DNA from: CAADGU01 sp964581605
Lineage (GTDB): Bacteria > Chloroflexota > Anaerolineae > Promineifilales > Promineifilaceae
Direction: 5' to 3'
NCBI GenBank assembly: GCA_964581605.1
Contig: CAZOPF010000005.1
Coordinates: forward strand, 1-64,000
DNA length: 64,000 nucleotides
In this document: positions 16,801 through 24,713 of the stretch, piece after piece
Position numbering within the stretch: the first letter of the stretch is position 1
How the letters are laid out: each line of letters opens with the position of its first letter
Translations under genes and position numbers: made by a program
Notes under the pieces: model-generated
Told to the model about the DNA's origin: nothing
The model's input: only the letters and a program-made list of their open reading frames with translations
Databases searched by the model: none

Positions 16801-17032
16801 GATTGCCGGGGTGCGTCTGCCGGGTTGGACGGGCGGGCGGGGTTTTTATGTGGGGGATGGGGATGATTTTGTGGTGGTACGGCCGTTGCGGGGGGTGAAT
16901 CAGAAGGTGGAACGGTGGCGGCCGTTGCGCTTCAGCGGGGTGTGGCGGGAGGATGAATGGGGGGACGGCTGGTTTGAGGCGGAGCAAATTGTCCCGGTAG
17001 TGCCAGGCACAGGGCAAGATCATATGGGTTGA
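13862..17032 (+). CDS. DNA polymerase III alpha subunit, DnaE2/ImuC-like
   Basis: C-family replicative-type polymerase of 1056 residues, shorter than housekeeping DnaE (~1160). It has an N-terminal PHP domain (LHVHSHYTLLGGTAS), the polymerase core with PDIDLDF (two catalytic Asp), HHLSVHPGGVVITPGPL, PKMDLLG, GVFQCES and FFKPGP, then a helix-hairpin-helix and a C-terminal OB-like part. HLSxHPGG resembles error-prone DnaE2 rather than DnaE1. The PHP motif normally reading LTDH is LTDT, so one metal His is missing. The usual partners imuA and imuB are not in the window. The start at 13862 fits the conserved beginning; the frame extends upstream only through repeats. Two repeats interrupt the coding region in frame (14806-14846, 16345-16378). 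About ten ACGGCCGT copies. Confidence 0.88.
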   Translation: MNPFTHLHVHSHYTLLGGTASVFDLANRAAAEGMGALALTDTAVLIGAVQFQQACAKVGIQPIIGMTLPVAAPDGEMNLTPDVAGRLVLLATGPGGYQSLCRLSSAVQSSPAREHLLRQGIPWGWLKENSDGLIALDGGRMGWTERYLRAGNRQAAVRFASRLGGLFGEVGYLSLELHGVEDMPVAREMVTIGERFGLTAVAVHPIYCLEVADAPRLRLLAAIDHNCPLADVPDEALPAFGETAVTLHWQSPDQITAQYAAFPEAVARTADIARQCATPCLPDGRPIWPKLELPEGQTAEDALTQQAQAGLQKRLPITDNRLPITDYQSRLHHELTAIIAKGFAPLFLLVADITRFARETGVPVNTRGSVANSLVAYCLGITQVDPVEHDLLFERFLNPARANLPDIDLDFCSRRRDEVLHYIRETYGAERVALVATVSTLQPKSAARETAKAYGYAEVDIKRLTAVLPDHWHPDPRRRDVSNVEEIVAKVASAQLADGRDRDILRAAYALIGQPHHLSVHPGGVVITPGPLTDFVPVQMAPKGFLTTQFDFRDAETMGLPKMDLLGIRALTVLADAAELIRQHYDPTFDLATIDLADADTAVTLTAAQTIGVFQCESTGAQRTLRQLQAKSVRDLAVANAFFKPGPALGGMAQAFVRRYRGQEAVSYLHPALEPILRVSQGVLLFQEQILRIATEVAGLTWAEADRLRKGMSKFQAQEMEAIRARFVGGCQERSGLTAGQAETLWGQIEPFAGYGFNQGHATAYADVSYRSAYLKTHFPAAFLCARLADHGGFHHPAIYIAEAQRLGIPVHPPHVNVCGRGFTLAGGDLTGFLKPVRSDAFHLWMGLGQVRDLRQSAIEGIVAARPYRNLRDLLRKVPLQNKEITHLIQCGALDGLAESRAALLAEAAEIERAGSAGQLAFGFGVSTAVTPESLAQRLEWETWLLGWPVSANPIALVKEMTADDVPLRFVHRLRGQRTTIAGVRLPGWTGGRGFYVGDGDDFVVVRPLRGVNQKVERWRPLRFSGVWREDEWGDGWFEAEQIVPVVPGTGQDHMG
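14806..14846. repeat. In-frame CGATTACCGATAAC repeat inside polymerase gene
   Basis: Tandem copies of CCGATTACCGATAA encode the unnatural-looking peptide RLPITDNRLPITDYQ (about residues 314-328). The same sequence type is found only between genes elsewhere in the window (about 24690-24712, 25015-25048). It sits between conserved blocks of the polymerase and keeps the frame. Confidence 0.85.
16345..16378. repeat. Perfect 15-bp stem-loop inside polymerase gene
   Basis: Arms AGACCTGACAGGTTT (16345-16359) and AAACCTGTCAGGTCT (16364-16378) with a TCTG loop. It encodes about residues 828-839 (Asp-Leu-Thr-Gly-Phe-Leu-Lys-Pro-Val-Arg-Ser) without breaking the frame. The sequence has the look of a dispersed extragenic palindrome that has landed in a coding region. 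Confidence 0.85.
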
Positions 17033-17431
17033 TTACCGCCGGATGGAATCCGGCGTCTGACACAAAAAACGCCCTGTAAGGGTGTTAAAGGTGGAATGAT
17101 TTTTACGTGTTTTTGTTGGGTGGTGGGGGAGAGGGGAGAGGGAATGGAGGGGGAGTACGGCCGTGACTGCCATCAATAATAAACCTGATGTCTGCTTCAC
17201 CTCAAGGAAGTTTCACCAAAGGGTGATAATCGTTAGTGTTATGAGTTTTTCACCATGACTATAGCGGATTAAAGAAATAAACGGATTCCTCTCTGGAAAT
17301 TTATCCGCTTATTTCTCCATCTGTTGTAGTCTTAAGGGGTGGCGAAAACTTTGAAACACTAACGGTGATAATCAATCCAGCTAATTATTCTGTTCAACTT
17401 GAAACAATATGCCACAAGACTTTCTTTTGGT
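17033..17431. other. Gene-free interval after the polymerase gene
   Basis: Holds an 8-bp hairpin CGCCGGAT-GGA-ATCCGGCG (17037-17055) and a weaker one (AACGCCCT/AGGGTGTT, about 17069-17087) just after the polymerase stop, probably involved in 3'-end formation although neither has a strong T-run. Then come a G-rich stretch with one ACGGCCGT (17158) and the inverted-repeat element at 17232-17363. I see no coding sequence. Confidence 0.7.
17232..17363. mobile_element. MITE-like element, family B, copy 1, with 10-bp target duplication
   Basis: A 132-bp non-coding element whose ends GTTAGTGTT and AACACTAAC are perfect inverted repeats; homology continues inward (GTTTT.GCCA against TGGCGAAAAC). It is flanked by the perfect 10-bp direct repeat GGTGATAATC (17222-17231 and 17364-17373), as expected for target-site duplication by a transposase. 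The core contains CGGAT..CCTCTCTGGAAATTTATCCG. Two further copies lie at 31900-32030 and 34871-35002. No transposase is in the window, so mobilisation would be in trans. Confidence 0.85.
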
Positions 17432-17763
17432 TCAAGCAGCATGGACACGGCCGTACTGCGCTTCCACAGCCAGCAATTCGTCTTCACCGGGTGGGATGTT
17501 GACCATGCGGATGGTAAACTCGTCGGCCGCTTCGGCGACCAATTCGATGCGCCAGCCCCAGTCTGCGCCTGGTGGGGCAGGGTAGGTGGTCAGGGCGGAG
17601 ACACGGCCGTTGCCGACTCGCGCACCGGCTCCCCCGGCATCAACCACACCCGATTCGTCCCGCCCCACTCACTCACCAGGTTGCTCAGATGTGTAAATCG
17701 AAAACGCCTGCGGCCAATGAGTTGATGCAGGTTGATCAGGTTTTGGTAATGGGTGAAACCCAT
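17432..17763 (-). pseudogene. Frameshifted hypothetical gene
   Basis: Two overlapping minus-strand frames read as parts of one protein. The first half runs MGFTHYQNLINLHQLIG...HLSNLVSEWGGTNRVWLMPGEPVRES, then hits a stop at 17590. The second half, in another frame, continues ALTTYPAPPGADWGWRIELVAEAADEF...NIPPGEDELLAVEAQYGR and ends at 17432. The switch falls near 17595-17620, exactly where an ACGGCCGT copy sits (17603-17610). Both halves have protein-like composition, and neither alone looks complete. The family is not recognised. A sequencing error is the alternative explanation. The start at 17763 is the first ATG after the receiver gene's stop. Confidence 0.5.
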
Positions 17764-17821
17764 CTCGCCACAAATGTGATGTGCTTCCCGGCTCAAATCA
17801 ATTATTTCAGGTATGGGGTTT

Positions 17822-18241
17822 TCAGGTGGGCGCCCAGATGCTTTCGCCGCTGAGGATGCGTTGGATAAATTCGCCAAAGAGGGGGCCGTTGATTGGCTTG
17901 CCTAAAAAGCTGTGGAAGCCGGCCTCGCGGGCGTGCTGCACATCTTCGCGCATCACATTGGCAGTAACGGCAACAACCGGGATGTGGGCGAGCGTATTAT
18001 CCTGGTGCAATTCTTCCAGAATGGCGTATCCATCTTTGCCGGGAAGCTGTAAATCCATCAAGATCAGGTCTACCGTTTGGGGGTGTAGGGATTTGAGAAA
18101 TGGCACCGGATCTTCGGCCAACATGTAGATGTTTTGGCTGGCAGCACCTTCCACCAGCAGCAGCTTGCGCGTTACCATGCGGTTATTTTCATCATCTTCC
18201 ACAATGAGGATGCGGGCATTCGCCAGGGATGGATTGCTCAT
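17822..18241 (-). CDS. Single-domain response regulator (CheY-like receiver)
   Basis: About 139 residues forming one receiver domain: acidic pair in ILIVEDDENNRMV, phosphoacceptor Asp in LILMDLQLPG, conserved Thr in VVAVTANVM and Lys in FLGKPI. No output domain is present, so it would act by protein contact, as in phosphorelays or hybrid-kinase networks. The start ATG 18241 begins the natural receiver; the longer frame overlaps the S9 peptidase gene. It follows the S9 gene by 34 bases on the same strand. No histidine kinase is nearby. The loop around VEGAASQNIYMLAEDP is a little unusual. Confidence 0.85.
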   Translation of the reverse strand: MSNPSLANARILIVEDDENNRMVTRKLLLVEGAASQNIYMLAEDPVPFLKSLHPQTVDLILMDLQLPGKDGYAILEELHQDNTLAHIPVVAVTANVMREDVQHAREAGFHSFLGKPINGPLFGEFIQRILSGESIWAPT

Positions 18242-18275
18242 AGCGCCCAAGTATAGCGGCACGGCCGTAAAAGTG

Positions 18276-20447
18276 TTAATGGCGCAGGTGTGCCTGAAAA
18301 TAGCTACAGACCCGCTCTTCCAGATAGAGGCGGTCGGCCGGGCGGCGCGGCATATGGCGTTCATCGGGGAAGATGAGCAGGTCATACGGCCGTTGCGCCC
18401 GGTTCAGGGCATTGATCAGCCGTGCCGTGTGCCGAAAATGCACATTTTCATCAATCAGCCCATGAATGAGCAGCAGTTTCCCCTGCAATTTATCCACGTG
18501 AGCCATTACATTACTGACGGCATAACCATCCGCATTGTTTTGGGGCGTGCCCATATACCGCTCTGTGTAGCCCGTATCGTAGCCATCCCAATGAGTGACG
18601 GGGGCGCCGGCTACACCAACCTGGAAAGTGTCGGCGGCGCGGCAGAGGCACATCGCCGTCATATAACCGCCATAGCTCCAGCCATACATACCCACCCGTG
18701 CTGGGTCGGCCAGCCCTTGTGCCACAAGCCAGCGCACACCGTCTACCTGGTCTTGTACTTCCACATCCCCCATGTTGTGTTTGATGGCGCTTTCAAAGGC
18801 CAGCCCACGCCGCGCACTGCCCTGATTGTCCACCTTAAAGACCAGAAAACCTTGCTGTGCCAGGTATTGGGCACGCATGTCCACCGTCATTAGCCAGCGA
18901 TTGGCAACGGTTTGGGCATGGGGGCCACCGTAGACAGCGACAATGGTGGGAAATGGGCCATCGCCCAAATGAGCGGGCGGGCGATAAATCGCGCCGTACA
19001 GGGTAATGCCGTTTCTGTTAGGCAGGGTGACAATTTCTGGTGGCGGCAGCAGTAAATTTTCCAGGCGCGGGTCATGTGGCTGGTGAATGGTTTGCAAGAG
19101 CGTGCCGTCGGTGAGTGAACGTAAAGTCAGGGTGGGTGATTGGGTGAGGCTGGAGTGGGTATTCAGGAATCGGCCGTGTTTCACATCCACCTCTACCCCA
19201 TGTGTACCCGGTTCAGGGGTCAACGGCCGACTGTCGCCCCCGTCCAGTGAGACGACCAGCAGTTGGGTATCCAGCGGTGTGGGATAAGCGGCCGTGAAAT
19301 AAACCAGACCTGCCTTTTCATCTACCCCGGCAATACTTTCCACAAGCCAATCGCCCCCCGTTAGCTGGCGGATAAGGGTGCCATCGCTGGCGTACAGGTA
19401 GAGGTGCTGGAAGCCGGAACGCTCTGAGCCCCACAGGAAACGGCCGTCCTTCAACGGATAAAACAACTTGTGCAAATTGATCCATACCGCGCTTGTTTCA
19501 CGGAGCAGGCGGGTGGCTGCCCCGGTTTGAGGGTCGAAGAGCAGCAGGTCAAGTTGATCTTGGGCGCGGTTGAGGCGTTGGGCGGTTAACCGATTGTCCG
19601 GCAGCCATTTCACCCGCGCCAGATAAAAGTCATCATCACTGCCTGAATCCACCCAAACTGGCTCACCGCCACTGCGGGCCACTATGCCCAGCCGTACCCT
19701 GGCGTTAGGCATCCCGGCAAACGGGTAACGATGATCTTCCTGTGCCCCATCGCCTACGGCATCTTTGCCCTGATGGACAATGCGGTAGATGGGGATGTGT
19801 GTCTCGTCCACTTCAGTAAAGGCCAACCAATGGCTGTCTGGTGACCACCAATATCCCTGGCTGCGCCCCAGTTCTTCCTGGGCGATATATTCGGCCAGCC
19901 CGTTTGTTTTACCGGTGCCTCGTGCGCCGACGGTGATCTGCTGTGGTGTTCCCCCGTTAGCGGCTACCACGTATAGTTCCGCATCCTGGACGAAGGCTAC
20001 CCATTCGCCATCCGGCGAGAAGCGTGCATCCAGGCAAGGGGCATTATCGCCTTTAACCAGCAGGCGCAAGTTGCCATTCACACCATCTTGCAGGTAAATG
20101 CTGCCGCGCAAGGGGATGAGCAGCCGCTCCTGTTTAGCCGACCAGGTATACTGGGTGACGCCAAATTCGCGTTGGCGCATTCGTTCCCGCCGCAGGCTTT
20201 CTTCTAGCGAGATGTTGTCATCGGTGGTTCCCCCATCGGGTGGCTGAACGAGGGGGCGCGTATGGCCGGTTTGCAGGTCATGGCCGTATAGCTGGCGGGT
20301 GAGATCGGCCGATTCACTCAACAGGTAGGTGAGCCAACGGCCGTCCGGGCTGAATTGCGCAGAGCCGGGTATGTTCAGGCCGGGTAACGGAAAGAGGACG
20401 GTATCTTGCAGAGAGAGGGGGTGGGGGTAGGGGCTGGAGGAGGGCAT
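18276..20447 (-). CDS. S9-family (dipeptidyl peptidase IV-like) serine peptidase
   Basis: About 723 residues. The N-terminal half is a WD/beta-propeller of the DPP IV type (repeated SPDGEWVAFV and SPDSHWLAFTEVDET blades, about 30-460); the C-terminal half is the alpha/beta-hydrolase domain with the nucleophile in GWSYGGYM, the Asp in GLIDENVH and the His in DERHMPR. It therefore cleaves short peptides, probably X-Pro dipeptides from N-termini. There is no signal peptide, so a cytoplasmic location is likely. The start ATG 20447 is chosen over 20507, which lies inside a terminator-like hairpin. Neighbours do not define a pathway, though an orphan peptide-binding protein lies upstream. Confidence 0.87.
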   Translation of the reverse strand: MPSSSPYPHPLSLQDTVLFPLPGLNIPGSAQFSPDGRWLTYLLSESADLTRQLYGHDLQTGHTRPLVQPPDGGTTDDNISLEESLRRERMRQREFGVTQYTWSAKQERLLIPLRGSIYLQDGVNGNLRLLVKGDNAPCLDARFSPDGEWVAFVQDAELYVVAANGGTPQQITVGARGTGKTNGLAEYIAQEELGRSQGYWWSPDSHWLAFTEVDETHIPIYRIVHQGKDAVGDGAQEDHRYPFAGMPNARVRLGIVARSGGEPVWVDSGSDDDFYLARVKWLPDNRLTAQRLNRAQDQLDLLLFDPQTGAATRLLRETSAVWINLHKLFYPLKDGRFLWGSERSGFQHLYLYASDGTLIRQLTGGDWLVESIAGVDEKAGLVYFTAAYPTPLDTQLLVVSLDGGDSRPLTPEPGTHGVEVDVKHGRFLNTHSSLTQSPTLTLRSLTDGTLLQTIHQPHDPRLENLLLPPPEIVTLPNRNGITLYGAIYRPPAHLGDGPFPTIVAVYGGPHAQTVANRWLMTVDMRAQYLAQQGFLVFKVDNQGSARRGLAFESAIKHNMGDVEVQDQVDGVRWLVAQGLADPARVGMYGWSYGGYMTAMCLCRAADTFQVGVAGAPVTHWDGYDTGYTERYMGTPQNNADGYAVSNVMAHVDKLQGKLLLIHGLIDENVHFRHTARLINALNRAQRPYDLLIFPDERHMPRRPADRLYLEERVCSYFQAHLRH

Positions 20448-20464
20448 GGGGGTATTAAGATTGG

Positions 20465-20510
20465 AGATTGGGAGAGCAGGCAAGTGACAAACTGCTTGCT
20501 CTCCCAATCT
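20465..20510. terminator. Long hairpin between the secreted protein gene and the S9 peptidase gene
   Basis: Arms AGATTGGGAGAGCA (20465-20478) and TGCTCTCCCAATCT (20497-20510) pair perfectly, and the inner bases extend the stem imperfectly. It lies six bases after the stop of the minus-strand gene at 20516 and upstream of the S9 gene. There is no long U-run, so termination is probable rather than certain. Confidence 0.55.
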
Positions 20511-20515
20511 GGCAA

Positions 20516-22831
20516 TTACGGCCGCAAAATGAGAGGCAGATATAGCATGTATGCAGGTTCAGGGGGGGCAGCCAGGGCAACGGCCGTCAAGACAACTTGT
20601 TGCGATACGGAATGATCCGCCTGCGAGGTGGCCGTGACAATGATGGATTCGCTGCTGTTGGCGGTGGCGGTGAGGGGGATGGTGACGGTGATGACGGCCG
20701 TCGCATCTGCTCCAGAGGCCAGGGTGATGGTGATGGGTGAGGATTGCGCCGACCATTCACTAAATGTTTGCACATCAAAGGTGTCGGTGGTGTTTCCCGT
20801 ATTAGTGATCTGCAAGGTATAAGTGAGGGTGCTGCCGGGCAGCCCGCTTTGTTCGGTAATGGCGGCGGTGGCAGCGATGCCATAGGTGACGCCGACAGTG
20901 GTGGTCAGGTTGGCTGAGGCTGTGATGGCATTATCGCCCTGCGAGACGGCCGTTACTGTGACAATATCATTGTCTCCCACAGTGGCCTCGGGTGGTATTG
21001 TGACCTGCACAGTGGCCGATTCGCTTTGTCCGGCATCCAGGGTGATACTGTTTGTAGATAGGGTGGTTGCCCAGGTTTGTCCATTGATACTGAGATCGTA
21101 GGTATCGCTGAGATTGCCCAGATTGGTCAGGTCAAGGGTATAGGTGACGGTCTGGCCTGGCAATCCGGCCAGGCCAGATGTTACGGGGGTCATTGCCAGG
21201 CCATAATAGGTGGCATTGGTTTGCAGGGTAAGAGCGTCATGGAAGTTGTTGTCGGTTTGGGAAACGGCCGTAATAATGACGTTATCCGTATCCTCTGTTA
21301 CGACAGGGGGAATGTCTACGGCAACTGTGAATGTGGTGCTTTCTCTGGCCGCCAGAGAGACGGTGTTGGTGGAGACGGCCGTATTCCATACATTCCCCGT
21401 TGCCGTCAGCGCGTAGGTGTCTGTGTGCGTACCTTGATTGTGAATCTCCACCGTATACGTCACAGTTTCACCCGTTGCAGCTATCTGGCTGGTTACATCG
21501 GCCGACAAAGAGACCATATACCACGGCTGCACAATAAACAGGCCGCTGTTAATATCGCTGATAATCACCACACCACTACCAAAATAAGGGAAAGTACTCC
21601 AGGCCCCACTAAAAGAAGCAGTATTGCTGGCCGGATATGTATCAAAATAGCCCGCCTGGCTCAAGTTAGCACTCGATACATTCGTGATGTTGACCATACG
21701 CAGCCCACTGCGGTAATTCGCCTCATACGCATAGCTACCTTTCGTATAAAGATTGTGGTCAATAGCCTGCACCGGCCCATCATAAAACCCAACCAAAACA
21801 GGCGCATTCAAATCAGTGACATTAACAACACGGGTGCGTGTATTATGCCCAAAGCTCTGCTCGTCAAGTTCATCATCAAAAAGAAAATATCGTTGATCTT
21901 CTGTTAACCATCCCTGGTGGGTATACCCTGTTCCAGAATAGGTAAATCGAAAAATCTGTACAGGTGTTGCCTTGTTGGTGACATCTACAATGGTTACGGA
22001 ATCTTCATTCGAGCTAAAACAGATTTCATGCCCCTGATAGGATGTGTCTGGCCCGGTGTAGATGACACATTGGGTGTCATGGGTGTACCCATCCGCACTA
22101 AAACAACCGGCATTGGTAGGATTGGTGGGGTTTTGGATGTTTACCATATGCAAACCACCCGAACAGGTGCTGGTGCCAACGGCATAAGCAAACCCACTAT
22201 CTTCGTTAATGGCAATGTTGTGGGCATTCCCAAACTGGTTGTAATGGTCGTCTTCAGTGAACGTGACGGGTGGATTGGTCACATTGCGCAGCCGGGTCAG
22301 ATCAAACACCTGCATCCCATGGCCGCTCGCCTCGCTGACGATAAAAGCATGATCGGCATATACTTTAATGTCTCGCCAGGTTGAGCTAACTGTGTGGGTA
22401 GGCAATTTTCCCAAATAAACAGGGTTTTCCGGGTCGGTGATGTCTACGAAAGCGGTACCATTGTTCAACCCCATTAGAGCATATTCTTTGCCGTCTAACG
22501 GGTCTGTCCATCCCCAGCTGTCATTACCGGCCGTAGCCGCCATATCACTCAGGGCGATTTGAGCCAGCAAGTCTATATTTTGGCAGGGATAAATACCGGC
22601 CATGCCACCAACGCAGGCAGTTGCGGATGTTGAGGTGACGTTCTCTAGGGGCGGTCCCTGATTTTCTAAAAACCGGCGCATAGCGTCAGTCATCGGGCCA
22701 TCTAGCGGTGTGTCAGGGTCCGTTCCTTGGGCGTCTAATTTTGAATTTGGGTAGTGCCCCAAAAATGCCAAAATAGCAACCAGTATGACGACAATAAACA
22801 ATACTAAACGTTTCAGGGGAAAATTTTGCAT
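20516..22831 (-). CDS. Secreted choice-of-anchor-B/LVIVD-repeat protein with CARDB-like repeats and YLPLI tail
   Basis: A 771-residue extracellular protein. It has an N-terminal signal/anchor helix (about 7-25), then a propeller of LVIVD-like blades (AFVDITDPENPVYLG, GLHMVNIQNPTNP, VTIVDVTNKATPV, TRVVNVTDLNAPVLVG, GLRMVNITNVS), typical of choice-of-anchor-B proteins. Three ~100-residue Ig-like repeats follow (VTYTVEIHNQGTHTDTYALT, VTYTLDLTNLGNLSDTYDLS, LTYTLQITNTGNTTDTFDV). The protein ends AYMLYLPLILRP, a C-terminal motif I associate with secreted Chloroflexota proteins. The start at 22831 has AAGGAAG upstream and gives the signal peptide directly. Probably an adhesin-like or surface binding protein; no catalytic motif was seen. 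Confidence 0.82.
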   Translation of the reverse strand: MQNFPLKRLVLFIVVILVAILAFLGHYPNSKLDAQGTDPDTPLDGPMTDAMRRFLENQGPPLENVTSTSATACVGGMAGIYPCQNIDLLAQIALSDMAATAGNDSWGWTDPLDGKEYALMGLNNGTAFVDITDPENPVYLGKLPTHTVSSTWRDIKVYADHAFIVSEASGHGMQVFDLTRLRNVTNPPVTFTEDDHYNQFGNAHNIAINEDSGFAYAVGTSTCSGGLHMVNIQNPTNPTNAGCFSADGYTHDTQCVIYTGPDTSYQGHEICFSSNEDSVTIVDVTNKATPVQIFRFTYSGTGYTHQGWLTEDQRYFLFDDELDEQSFGHNTRTRVVNVTDLNAPVLVGFYDGPVQAIDHNLYTKGSYAYEANYRSGLRMVNITNVSSANLSQAGYFDTYPASNTASFSGAWSTFPYFGSGVVIISDINSGLFIVQPWYMVSLSADVTSQIAATGETVTYTVEIHNQGTHTDTYALTATGNVWNTAVSTNTVSLAARESTTFTVAVDIPPVVTEDTDNVIITAVSQTDNNFHDALTLQTNATYYGLAMTPVTSGLAGLPGQTVTYTLDLTNLGNLSDTYDLSINGQTWATTLSTNSITLDAGQSESATVQVTIPPEATVGDNDIVTVTAVSQGDNAITASANLTTTVGVTYGIAATAAITEQSGLPGSTLTYTLQITNTGNTTDTFDVQTFSEWSAQSSPITITLASGADATAVITVTIPLTATANSSESIIVTATSQADHSVSQQVVLTAVALAAPPEPAYMLYLPLILRP

Positions 22832-22992
22832 GATGTACTTCCTTAAATAGGGTTGAATTCGGCTCACCGGTAGAGTCAGGTGGTTTTGCCTGGCCAGTCC
22901 GGTCCCGTTCTCAAATGAGCAGTTGTTAACCAGTTAAAGCATTGTATCCCATGCGGCTGAAATCGGGTACTGATGAAAAAAACCGAAAAAAT

Positions 22993-24678
22993 TTAAGAGG
23001 CAGGAGTAGCCGGGCAGCTGATGGGGACATCGCGGTAGAGAAGGAACCAGTTGGCAAAGCTGGCATAACGGTCGCGGGGGGAATACAAATAGCCAATGTC
23101 GGCAGCGTTGACATTTTGGCTGAGGGCGTAGGTATTGGTGTGTTGGTAGAGGGTGAGGGCGGGCAGGCTGCTATCAAAAAGGCGGAGGAAGGTGTCGTAA
23201 TACGGCCGTCGCTCTGCTTCACTCCACAATTGCCGGGCGCTTTCCAGGGACTCGCTGGCGCGGCGGTTATTCCATTGGGCATAGTTCTGGCCGCGCACCA
23301 ATGCTTCCTGGCTCCAAAAGTCATACAGGTCGGGGTCGGCTGTGGGCGCAATGTCGAACAGGGCCACATCGAACTGCCCGGAGGCCAATGACTCGCGCAG
23401 GTTGGTGGTGGCAGAAATGGTGGTGCTCACATTCACGGCCGTCCACTGTTCTTGAATCGCCTGTGCCAATGACAGATACGGTTCGCTGTCCAGTGTCAGC
23501 AGCCGGATATGGAGCGGGGTCTCCCCATTTTGCCGGACAGTTTGCCCTTCGGACAATGTCCAGCCGGCCGCATCCAACCGGGCCGTAGCGGTAACAGGAT
23601 CGGTCTGGTAGGCAGTGAGTTGGGCGGGGTTATAGGCCCAGGAGGAGGGCAAGTAAGGCCCTTCAAATACGATGCCCTGCCCGGCCAAAAGCGTGTCCAC
23701 CAATGCCTGCCGATCCAGCGCATAAGCCAACGCCTGGCGCACTTCCAGCGTGCTGACGATAGAGTCTTCGGTCAGATTAAAGAGGAGTTCGGTGTAACGG
23801 GGAGCGGCGGCCGTGAACAAACGTATATCCGGTTGGGCGGCCGCATCTGGCAGCATGGCGGGTGTAATGTGGCTCACGGCCGTGATGTCCCCATTTTTCA
23901 GTGCCGTGATCAGGCTGGCCTCATCCGGGTAGAAGCGAAATTCTATGGTGGGAATGGCTGTGCCTTCGCGCCAGACCAGCAAATTCGGCGTTAAGCGCAG
24001 GCTGCCTGTCTCTGTCCAGTTTTGGTCGGCAGCTACCTGCCAGGGGCCGGTGCCAACGGGCGACTGGTTAAAGGGGTGGGTAAGCAACTCGGCGGCCGTT
24101 ACGTCAGCCAGGATATGCTCCGGTAACAGACCGCGTGTCGTCGCTTCTAAAAATGGTGCGTAGGGTTCAGCCAGCACAAATTCGACGGTACGATCATCCA
24201 TTGCCTTGATGCTGACGGATTGCCATAAGACTTTGAGCGCGGGCGAGCCTGGGAAATCCTCTTGCTGCATCAGGCCATACGTAAAGAGGGCATCGGCGGC
24301 CGTCACCGGCTCGCCATCATGCCAGACGGCATCCTCACGGAGGGTGAATTGTAGGGTACGGCCGTCTTCGCTCACCGTCCAACTTTCGGCCAGGGCGGGC
24401 TGGATACGGCCGTCGGCCCCCACCTGCGTCAGCCCATCAAACAGCAGACTGACCAGCTCCCGGCCTACCGGGTTGGCATCACTGAGCAGAGGATTCAGGT
24501 ATTGGGGCGCACCCACCACCCCCTCCGTAAATACGCCCCCCTCGGCCGGCACACGGGTGGTGCAGAGGTCGGCGGAGAATGAGAGGACGGCCGTGTGCCC
24601 CTGAAAGGAGAGGATAGAAAGCGCCAGCAGCAGACCCAATACCGCCAGGAGAATCTGCCAGCGCAGATGCAACTTCAT
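22993..24678 (-). CDS. Peptide ABC transporter substrate-binding protein (family 5, DppA/OppA-like)
   Basis: 561 residues: signal sequence (about 1-30) then the SBP_bac_5 fold with GGVFTEGVVGAPQYLNPLLSDANP, LAESWTVSEDGRTLQFTLR, HDGEPVTAADALFTYGL, PVGTGPW and VRQALAYALDRQALV. It binds peptides or similar solutes outside the membrane. The signal peptide lacks a lipobox directly after the hydrophobic core (a Cys at about 38 is off-pattern), so it may be anchored by the uncleaved N-terminal helix. No permease or ATPase gene is adjacent; it lies 35 bases after secG on the same strand. Its transporter must be encoded elsewhere, or it acts as a scavenging or sensing protein. Confidence 0.87.
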   Translation of the reverse strand: MKLHLRWQILLAVLGLLLALSILSFQGHTAVLSFSADLCTTRVPAEGGVFTEGVVGAPQYLNPLLSDANPVGRELVSLLFDGLTQVGADGRIQPALAESWTVSEDGRTLQFTLREDAVWHDGEPVTAADALFTYGLMQQEDFPGSPALKVLWQSVSIKAMDDRTVEFVLAEPYAPFLEATTRGLLPEHILADVTAAELLTHPFNQSPVGTGPWQVAADQNWTETGSLRLTPNLLVWREGTAIPTIEFRFYPDEASLITALKNGDITAVSHITPAMLPDAAAQPDIRLFTAAAPRYTELLFNLTEDSIVSTLEVRQALAYALDRQALVDTLLAGQGIVFEGPYLPSSWAYNPAQLTAYQTDPVTATARLDAAGWTLSEGQTVRQNGETPLHIRLLTLDSEPYLSLAQAIQEQWTAVNVSTTISATTNLRESLASGQFDVALFDIAPTADPDLYDFWSQEALVRGQNYAQWNNRRASESLESARQLWSEAERRPYYDTFLRLFDSSLPALTLYQHTNTYALSQNVNAADIGYLYSPRDRYASFANWFLLYRDVPISCPATPAS

Positions 24679-24713
24679 ATGGCCGTTGACGGATTACCGA
24701 TTACCGCTCACCC

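Noticed and set aside
20448..20507. S9 peptidase start at 20507
   Set aside because: Twenty extra codons would be encoded by the right arm and loop of a hairpin, and the propeller begins well after 20447.
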